NCBI GenBank assembly: GCA_019240475.1
Contig: JAFAYI010000024.1
Location: 496,001 to 560,000 of the forward strand
Length of the DNA stretch: 64,000 nt
Direction: 5' to 3'
DNA from: Acidobacteriaceae bacterium
Lineage (GTDB): Bacteria; Acidobacteriota; Terriglobia; Bryobacterales; Bryobacteraceae
Position 1 is the stretch's first letter, and each line of letters opens with the position of its first letter. Below are positions 58,483 to 64,000 of the stretch, piece after piece. A model generated the notes under the pieces. The model ran no database searches and had not been told where the DNA came from. It saw only the letters and a program-made list of their open reading frames with translations. The position numbers and the translations under genes were made by a program.

Positions 58483-58967
58483 CAGGGTCGCGTCACGAAG
58501 AGTTCAGTTGAGCGCTCGGAACAGCAGGATTCGATGACTTCGCGCGTGCCTTCCGTCAGCCGCAGGCCAGCGAGCGCATCCACCGCGAACCATTCGACAC
58601 GCGCGGAGTCGTCGCCTGGGCGCGGCTCGCCGCCGAGGATGGTGCAGAAGAAATCGATCAGCACGTAGTGATATTCGCACGCGTCCGAGGCGTCGGGCAT
58701 GATCCGCTCGAAAACGGTTGCGATGCAGTCCGCGCTCACCCGCAGGCCCGTTTCTTCGAACACTTCCCGAACGAGTGCGTCTTCCAGCCGCTCGCCTGTC
58801 TCGACCGCTCCGCCCGGAAGAGACCAGTAGCCTGCCAGCGGCTCACGTCCGCGCTCGACCAGCAGAACTCGTCCCCGATCGAACAGAAGCGCGCCGACAC
58901 CGAGTACCGGACGAATGGGATAGCGGCGGTCGTTAGCCGAATCCACGCCGCCGTTGGCAGAATCCAC
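58482..58967 (-). CDS. Nudix hydrolase
   Basis: A 161-residue Nudix protein. The Nudix box GGAVETGERLEDALVREVF followed by EETGL is intact, with upstream LFDRGRVLLVERGREPLAGYWSLP. Substrates of the family are nucleoside diphosphate derivatives or NUDIX-type metabolites; the closest style is the ADP-ribose/8-oxo-dGTP group. The start is GTG 58967; a duplicated VDSAN segment gives a second in-frame GTG at 58946. It precedes mutS2 in overlap. Confidence 0.9.
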   Translation of the reverse strand: MDSANGGVDSANDRRYPIRPVLGVGALLFDRGRVLLVERGREPLAGYWSLPGGAVETGERLEDALVREVFEETGLRVSADCIATVFERIMPDASDACEYHYVLIDFFCTILGGEPRPGDDSARVEWFAVDALAGLRLTEGTREVIESCCSERSTELFVTRP

Positions 58968-58984
58968 ATTGGTTAGACGCGGCT

Positions 58985-59446
<462 letters not shown>

Positions 59447-59538
59447 ACGGGGAAACAGATGTGGGACAAGGCCGGAGCGCTACATATTACCCGAAGGAAC
59501 TGGCGGGCACCTGGTTTATCAAATTATCGTCAGAATAC

Positions 59539-59567
59539 TTGACAAAGAAACGCGCAGGTTTTATCAT
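59539..59567 (+). promoter_or_regulatory. Consensus sigma-70 promoter of the small heat-shock gene
   Basis: TTGACA (59539-59544) and TATCAT (59562-59567) are separated by exactly 17 bases. The expected start point is about 59574, giving a leader near 30 bases with AGGAGG (59591-59596) before the ATG at 59606. No CIRCE element is visible. Confidence 0.75.
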
Positions 59568-59605
59568 GGAATTGCATCCAGATGATGGATAGGAGGAATA
59601 AGCAA

Positions 59606-60052
59606 ATGCCAATGATTCGTTACAACCCACTCGGAACCGAACACGAGGATTTCCCCGCCGGACTGCGTCTGTTCCAGGACTCCTTGTCCCGGCTGTTCAG
59701 CGAGCCGGCCTCTCGGCCTTGGGCGCCCGCAGTGGACATCTATGAAACCGAGAATGAGCTGGTTCTGAAGGCCGACGTTCCCGAGGTGGACCCCAAACAT
59801 GTGGGAATCCAGATTGAGAATGGAACGCTGACCCTGAAGGGCGAGCGCAGATTCGAAGAGCAGAAGAACGGAAAAGGCTTTCACCGGATCGAGCGGAGTT
59901 ACGGGTCTTTCGTTCGGGCGTTCAGCCTGCCGGAGACAGTCGAGACCGACAAAGTAAAAGCGGACTATAAAAACGGTGTGCTGACGATTACACTTCCCAA
60001 GAAGGAAGTCGCGAAGCCGAAGACCGTAAACGTCGAAATCAGCAATAACTAA
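59606..60052 (+). CDS. Hsp20/alpha-crystallin small heat-shock protein
   Basis: A 148-residue small heat-shock protein. The alpha-crystallin domain (about 48-140) has VDIYETENELVLKADVP, GTLTLKGERRFE, GSFVRAFSLPETVETDKVKA and the GVLTITLPK strand, ending in the typical IXI-like tail VNVEISNN. It holds unfolding proteins in an ATP-independent manner. I start it at ATG 59606 (MPMIRYNPLG), nine bases after AGGAGG, not at ATG 59582 or 59585. It is monocistronic, with its own promoter and terminator. Confidence 0.95.
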   Translation: MPMIRYNPLGTEHEDFPAGLRLFQDSLSRLFSEPASRPWAPAVDIYETENELVLKADVPEVDPKHVGIQIENGTLTLKGERRFEEQKNGKGFHRIERSYGSFVRAFSLPETVETDKVKADYKNGVLTITLPKKEVAKPKTVNVEISNN

Positions 60053-60085
60053 GAAGTTTCCTGAACACCCCTCCTCCGGGGGCGA

Positions 60086-60132
60086 GGCGCGGGGCAGGCC
60101 ATCTAAGGGTCTGCTTCGCGCCTTTTCTGTTT
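60086..60132 (+). terminator. Rho-independent terminator of the small heat-shock gene
   Basis: GGCGCGGGGCAG (60086-60097) pairs with CTGCTTCGCGCC (60111-60122) in a 12-base stem with two G-U pairs, and TTTTCTGTTT follows. It is 33 bases after the stop. Confidence 0.8.
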
Positions 60133-60189
60133 AAACGGGTGTGTTCAGAACAGCCGCTTTCCTGCACCTATTACTAGGAGGCCTCGGTT

Positions 60190-61464
60190 CTGAACCACCT
60201 TATCCGGACGTTCACTGTATTGAGTTTGGGGTTAGGGCTTGCGGGCGGTTGCGCCGCATATTCGGTCTTGTCGCATGAAGCGCTGGTCGATGCGCTGTGG
60301 GACACAAAGCTAAAACCGTTTCTGCTGGCGAGTTATCCCGGCTCGACGCCGGACCAACTGAAGCGGGCGCATGGCTTTGCATATGGCGGGGCCATCATCC
60401 AGGATCTTGGTTACTATCCGCACGGCAGTAAACAGTTCAGCGACTTGACGCATTACGTTAGGACGGGAGACTTCATCGCTGCTCTCTTGAAGGAATCCAG
60501 GAGCTTGGACGATCTGGCCTTTGCGCTGGGCGCGCTGTCGCACTATGTGTCGGACCTGGACGGTCATCGCCTGGCGACCAACGTGGGCGAGCCGATGCTC
60601 TATCCCCGATTGCAGAGGAAGTATGGAGATTTCATTACGTACGAACAAAATCCGACAGGGCATTTGCAGACAGAGTTTGGATTTGACGTTCTGGAGGTAG
60701 CCAAAGGAAACTTCGCGCCGGAGGCATACCACGATTTCATCGGGTTCTATGTGGCGGAGCCGTTAGTGGCGCGGGCGTTTCGCGATACATACGGCCTGGA
60801 ACTCGGCGATGTGTTCAAGGATTTCCATCGGGGCGTGGAATCGTATCGGCACGCAGTCAGCAAGACCATTCCGATGGCGACGCGGGTAGCATGGGCGGCC
60901 CGGCAAGACGACATCGAACGCGCGCAGCCGGGAATGACCAAGGCGAGGTTTATTTACATCATGAACCGTTCGAGCTACGAGCGGAACTGGGGCAAGCAAT
61001 ACGACCGGCCGACGCTCGGCGACCGCATGCTGGCGTTTCTTGTGAAGCTGCTGCCGCCGATTGGCCCGCTGCGCGCGGTGAAGCTGAAAATGCCAACGCC
61101 GCCCGTAGAAAAACTGTTCATGGACAGCTTCGACCGTTCGGCCAAACAATTCGCCGGAAAGATCGATGAGGTGAAGGAGGGCAGCCTCCATCTCGAAGAC
61201 AAGAACTACGATGTGGGAACGGTCACCCCGGCGGGCGGTTACAAGCTGGACGACGATGTGCAGGCGTACTGGCTCGGCCTGCTCGCGGGGAAGAAATTTG
61301 CGACCGTGACGCCTGAGATCCGCGCTGAATTGCTCGGCTACTATCGCGATTTAAACGCTCCTATCGCAACTAAGAAGGACAATCGGAAGTGGCGCCAACT
61401 GGTTGTGGAGATACAGGGTTTGAAGACGGCGCCGACGATGGTCGCCGAGGCGGTAGAGCCTTAG
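60190..61464 (+). CDS. Exported zinc-dependent phospholipase C-like protein (copy 1)
   Basis: About 424 residues. The family (zinc-dependent phospholipase C, PF00882-like) is shown by AYSVLSHEALVDALWDTKL, the segment AYGGAIIQDLGYYPHGSKQFSDL, ALGALSHYVSDLDGHRL, and the conserved His/Asp residues there that would bind zinc. The start is probably CTG 60190: AGGAGG at 60176-60181 is eight bases upstream and the product then has a full signal peptide (HLIRTFTVLSLGLGLAGGC). The first ATG/GTG/TTG in frame is TTG 60220, which truncates it. The protein is likely exported. Copy 2 follows by three bases. Confidence 0.8.
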   Translation: MNHLIRTFTVLSLGLGLAGGCAAYSVLSHEALVDALWDTKLKPFLLASYPGSTPDQLKRAHGFAYGGAIIQDLGYYPHGSKQFSDLTHYVRTGDFIAALLKESRSLDDLAFALGALSHYVSDLDGHRLATNVGEPMLYPRLQRKYGDFITYEQNPTGHLQTEFGFDVLEVAKGNFAPEAYHDFIGFYVAEPLVARAFRDTYGLELGDVFKDFHRGVESYRHAVSKTIPMATRVAWAARQDDIERAQPGMTKARFIYIMNRSSYERNWGKQYDRPTLGDRMLAFLVKLLPPIGPLRAVKLKMPTPPVEKLFMDSFDRSAKQFAGKIDEVKEGSLHLEDKNYDVGTVTPAGGYKLDDDVQAYWLGLLAGKKFATVTPEIRAELLGYYRDLNAPIATKKDNRKWRQLVVEIQGLKTAPTMVAEAVEP

Positions 61465-61467
61465 ACC

Positions 61468-62721
61468 ATGGCAGCGATCGGCCATCGCTGGGCGCTGCCT
61501 GTGCTGGCGTTCTGCGCGGCGCGTAGTTTGTGCGCCTATTCCGTCTTGTCTCACGAAGCGATGATCGATGCGCTATGGGATACGGGATTGCGCGCGGCTC
61601 TTCTAGCGCGTTTCCCCAACGCCACGCCGGCGCAGTTGAAGGAAGCCCATTCGTATGCCTACGGCGGGGCGGTCCTGCAAGACATGGGCTACTATCCGCA
61701 TGGCAATGGCTACTTCAGCGATTTGACGCATTATGCGCGAACAGCGGATTTTATCGAAGCGCTGATCCACGATTCTCAAACTTTGGACGAATATGCGTTC
61801 GCACTCGGCGCGCTATCGCATTACGCAGGCGATAACGACGGCCATCGGCTGGGAACGAATCGCGCGGAGCCGCTAGTCTATCGCAACTTGCAGAAAAAGT
61901 TTGGGGACGTGGTGACCTACGAAGATAACCCGACGGACCACCTGCGAACCGAGTATGCGTTCGATGTCGAGCAAGTTGCAAAGGGCAACTACGCTCCCGA
62001 GGCGTATCACGATTTCATCGGCTTCAATGTGTCCGCCGCGCTGTTGCAACGCGCGTTTCGCGAGACGTACGGCTTTGAATTGAACCGTATGCTGAACGAT
62101 TTCGATCAGGCGATAGGCTCGTATAGGCATGCGCTGAGCACGCTGATTCCGCTTTTCACCCGGGTGGCCTGGGCGGACCACCAGGACCAGATTCGGACGT
62201 CGCGGCCGGGAATCACAAGGGCGCGGTTCTTGTATGTCATGAGGCGGTCGAGCTATGAACGAGAATGGGGGAAGAAGTACGATCGTCCCACGCTCGCCGA
62301 CCGCATACTCGCTTTTCTCGTGAAGATCCTGCCGCCGATTGGCCGCGTCAGCGTACTGAAATTCAAGCCGTTGGGTCCTGGAGTCGAGCAGATCTTCATG
62401 AAGAGTTTCGATACAGCCAGCGCGGAGTATCGCTCCGATGTTAGAGGCGCGCGACAGAACGGCTTACAGCTTGCTAATAATAACTTCGATGTGGGCCTCG
62501 TCACCAAGCCCGGCGAGTATGGACTGCAGGATCAGACCTACGCATATTGGTTGGATGAGCTCGCTGCCACTGGTTTTGCGGGAGTCACCCCTGAGATTTC
62601 AAAAAATATCCTCGCCTTTTACTCGGATCTGAACGCTCCGTTGTCGACAAAGAAGCATCCCAAACAGTGGCAGCAGGTGCTCACGGAACTGAATGGATTA
62701 AAGGCCCGTCAAGGCGACTGA
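61468..62721 (+). CDS. Exported zinc-dependent phospholipase C-like protein (copy 2)
   Basis: A 417-residue tandem paralogue of the preceding protein, clearly alignable throughout. It has an N-terminal signal peptide (WALPVLAFCAARSLCAY), then YSVLSHEAMIDALWDTGL, AYGGAVLQDMGYYPHGNGYFSDL, ALGALSHYAGDNDGHRLG, and a C-terminal WLDELAATGFAGVTPEI segment matching copy 1. ATG 61468 begins three bases after the copy 1 stop. Zinc ligands are kept. Probably arose by gene duplication within one transcription unit, and both act outside the cytoplasm. Confidence 0.85.
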   Translation: MAAIGHRWALPVLAFCAARSLCAYSVLSHEAMIDALWDTGLRAALLARFPNATPAQLKEAHSYAYGGAVLQDMGYYPHGNGYFSDLTHYARTADFIEALIHDSQTLDEYAFALGALSHYAGDNDGHRLGTNRAEPLVYRNLQKKFGDVVTYEDNPTDHLRTEYAFDVEQVAKGNYAPEAYHDFIGFNVSAALLQRAFRETYGFELNRMLNDFDQAIGSYRHALSTLIPLFTRVAWADHQDQIRTSRPGITRARFLYVMRRSSYEREWGKKYDRPTLADRILAFLVKILPPIGRVSVLKFKPLGPGVEQIFMKSFDTASAEYRSDVRGARQNGLQLANNNFDVGLVTKPGEYGLQDQTYAYWLDELAATGFAGVTPEISKNILAFYSDLNAPLSTKKHPKQWQQVLTELNGLKARQGD

Positions 62722-62750
62722 ATTAAAATCGATAAAAAGGCTGGCGAGCT

Positions 62751-63356
62751 ATGTCACAAACTTTGAACGACGTATTGAGTTCCAACGAGGCTTACGCGGA
62801 GACGTTCGGGCAGAGATCGAAGCTGCCCTCAACGCCTGCCAGGCGAATCGCGGTCTTGACGTGTATGGATGCGCGAATGGATCCGGCCAAGTTTCTGGGA
62901 CTGGCGGAGGGAGACGCGCACGTGATCCGCAACGCGGGAGGACGCGCGAGCGACGACGCGATCCGTTCGCTGGTTATTTCCTACAAGCTGTTGGGAACTC
63001 AGGAGTGGTTCGTGATACACCATACCGGTTGCGGGATGTTAACCTTCACGAACGACATCATGCACGACCTGCTTTCGAAGAGTCTGGAGACGGCGGTGAT
63101 CGAGAACGGCGAGTGGAAAGATGTCGGCATAGGCGGCGGTTCTTTGGCGGGGCAACATATAGATTGGCTAACCATTGATGATCTGGAAAAGAGTATAGTG
63201 GCGGATGTAACCAGAATCCGCACCCACCCGCTGGTGCCCGCCACGATTCCGATCTACGGCTACATCTACGATGTAGCTACCGGCAAGCTCAGGGAAGTTC
63301 CGGAAGCGACGCGGGCCGGCGAAGCGGACGCCCAAGCGCGGGCGGCGAAGAACTAG
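62751..63356 (+). CDS. Beta-class carbonic anhydrase
   Basis: A 201-residue beta-carbonic anhydrase interconverting CO2 and bicarbonate. Zinc ligands are Cys38, His91 and Cys94 ([15 protein letters not shown]), with Asp40/Arg42 as the conserved dyad. The form is the short clade related to Mycobacterium Rv1284. It follows the phospholipase-like pair by 29 bases and may be a separate gene. Bicarbonate supply for the acyl-CoA carboxylase is a possible role but not specific. Confidence 0.94.
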   Translation: MSQTLNDVLSSNEAYAETFGQRSKLPSTPARRIAVLTCMDARMDPAKFLGLAEGDAHVIRNAGGRASDDAIRSLVISYKLLGTQEWFVIHHTGCGMLTFTNDIMHDLLSKSLETAVIENGEWKDVGIGGGSLAGQHIDWLTIDDLEKSIVADVTRIRTHPLVPATIPIYGYIYDVATGKLREVPEATRAGEADAQARAAKN

Positions 63357-63359
63357 CAG

Positions 63360-63998
63360 TTAGTACACCATCTCGAACGGGCCGAGGTCTGGCTTGTAGG
63401 GCGTGAGACGAGGCGGCTGCGCATCGGGTTCCAAGAGCCAGGTGGAGCGTTCGGGATAACGCTTCATAAGATCGCCGTTATGCGCCACTCCGAGATCGTG
63501 AACCCAAACGGTGCGGGCGTTGTCGATGTCCGCGGCGTTGTGGACCCACTCCTGGAACATGTGGCTGGAGTTGTAGCGGACAAAAACGAGGTGCTTGCCG
63601 GGGGCTCGCGCCAGCTCGCGGTCTATCAAGATTCGGCTCTGCGGGTCGCCGTAATCGATGAAGTCCCAGGATTCAAAGCGTGCGAGTGCGCTTGTGGTCT
63701 CAAGGGATGCGAAGGCATGCACGCCATACCAAAACAGGAACTGAGCCGCGCAGAGACCTAGCACCATGGCCCCAGGCTGGAGGCGGAGTAACTTGATTCG
63801 GTTCAGGCGCTGTAAGCCGGATACGCTTACAAGAACAAATAAACACGTAATAGCGGCGATGTAATGGGGATAGAAATACGGGTAGAAGTTAGTAGCGAGA
63901 GCGAATAAGCAGATCGTCAGTGCGACCAAAGCCAAGCGCGGTTCGCGAAGCCTAGTAAGAAACACGAGCGCCGCTACATACAATGGGGTGAAGAAAAA
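63360..63998 (-). CDS. Membrane glycosyltransferase-like protein, C-terminal part (edge-truncated)
   Basis: The frame continues past the right edge, so this is the C-terminal part only; a TTG at 63983 is not a convincing start. Several hydrophobic helices (LYVAALVFLTRLREP; LALVALTICLFALATNFYP; GAMVLGLCAAQFLFWYG) precede a soluble end with HLVFVRYNSSHMFQEWVHN and VWVHDLGVAHNGDLMKRY. The style recalls the C-terminal part of GT-C/PMT-type membrane proteins (ArnT-like), but the identity is tentative. It is convergent with the carbonic anhydrase gene. Confidence 0.55.
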   Translation of the reverse strand, partial: FFFTPLYVAALVFLTRLREPRLALVALTICLFALATNFYPYFYPHYIAAITCLFVLVSVSGLQRLNRIKLLRLQPGAMVLGLCAAQFLFWYGVHAFASLETTSALARFESWDFIDYGDPQSRILIDRELARAPGKHLVFVRYNSSHMFQEWVHNAADIDNARTVWVHDLGVAHNGDLMKRYPERSTWLLEPDAQPPRLTPYKPDLGPFEMVY

Positions 63999-64000
63999 AA

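Overview
The window is about 64 kb of GC-rich chromosomal DNA that most resembles an Acidobacteriota genome, probably of the Solibacter/Bryobacter type. The clade is an inference from gene content: a VWFA-related acidobacterial protein, a TonB-dependent receptor with an N-terminal carboxypeptidase-regulatory-like domain, an NHL beta-propeller protein, a HAF-repeat protein with a PEP-CTERM tail, several ECF sigma/anti-sigma modules, and MqnD of the futalosine menaquinone route. I see no rRNA, tRNA or CRISPR array.

Layout. 0-2.3 kb: end of a biotin-dependent acyl-CoA carboxylase (biotin carboxylase plus carrier protein) and a DnaC-like helicase loader. 2.3-12 kb, minus strand: a STAS protein, then a co-directional block read from right to left as thiolase, UNBL (DUF1702), enediyne-type iterative PKS, hot-dog thioesterase (TEBC), orotate phosphoribosyltransferase and a cyclase-family hydrolase. 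The UNBL-PKSE-TEBC trio is the most notable system here: three of the five conserved enediyne warhead cassette genes, without UNBV, UNBU or tailoring genes, and with a PKS that lacks the usual C-terminal phosphopantetheinyl transferase. 12-19.3 kb: a FadJ-type beta-oxidation enzyme, an ECF sigma operon, a SnoaL-like protein, a NYN/OST-HTH RNA-binding protein and an orphan B12-binding mutase subunit. 19.3-21.3 kb: a small accessory island with a strong, nearly leaderless promoter and a DUF7689 gene pair. 21.5-34.2 kb: NHL protein, cobalamin adenosyltransferase, MFS transporter, second ECF sigma/anti-sigma module, YdcF, a TrmH-type methyltransferase, RarA, PilZ protein and an NtrY/NtrX-like two-component pair whose regulator has lost the GAFTGA loop.

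34.2-35.65 kb: an IS1-family element bounded by 18-bp inverted repeats and an 8-bp target duplication. Its transposase is wrecked by several frame changes, but it carries an intact passenger gene with a possible PD-(D/E)XK nuclease signature. 35.7-45.6 kb: HEAT-repeat protein, MqnD, Hpt protein, ComF, HNH endonuclease, IF-3, alpha/beta hydrolase, D-aminoacylase-type amidohydrolase and a type B carboxylesterase. 45.7-52.1 kb: LytS/LytTR two-component pair, TonB-dependent receptor and PEP-CTERM protein. 52.1-59.4 kb, minus strand: RecA and a tight operon of Bcp, Nudix, MutS2, DUF1684, RluA-type synthase and VWFA protein. 59.5-64 kb: small heat-shock protein with a consensus promoter and terminator, a tandem pair of phospholipase-C-like proteins, beta-carbonic anhydrase and the end of a membrane glycosyltransferase-like gene.

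Functionally the window mixes housekeeping (recA, mutS2, rarA, infC, pyrE, recombination and RNA modification), acyl-CoA and propionate/methylmalonate chemistry (carboxylase, thiolase, FadJ, B12 mutase subunit, cobalamin adenosyltransferase), regulation, and one specialised-metabolite locus. The biochemical expectation for PKSE plus TEBC alone is a linear polyene; what UNBL does there, and whether anything enediyne-like is made, cannot be read from the sequence.
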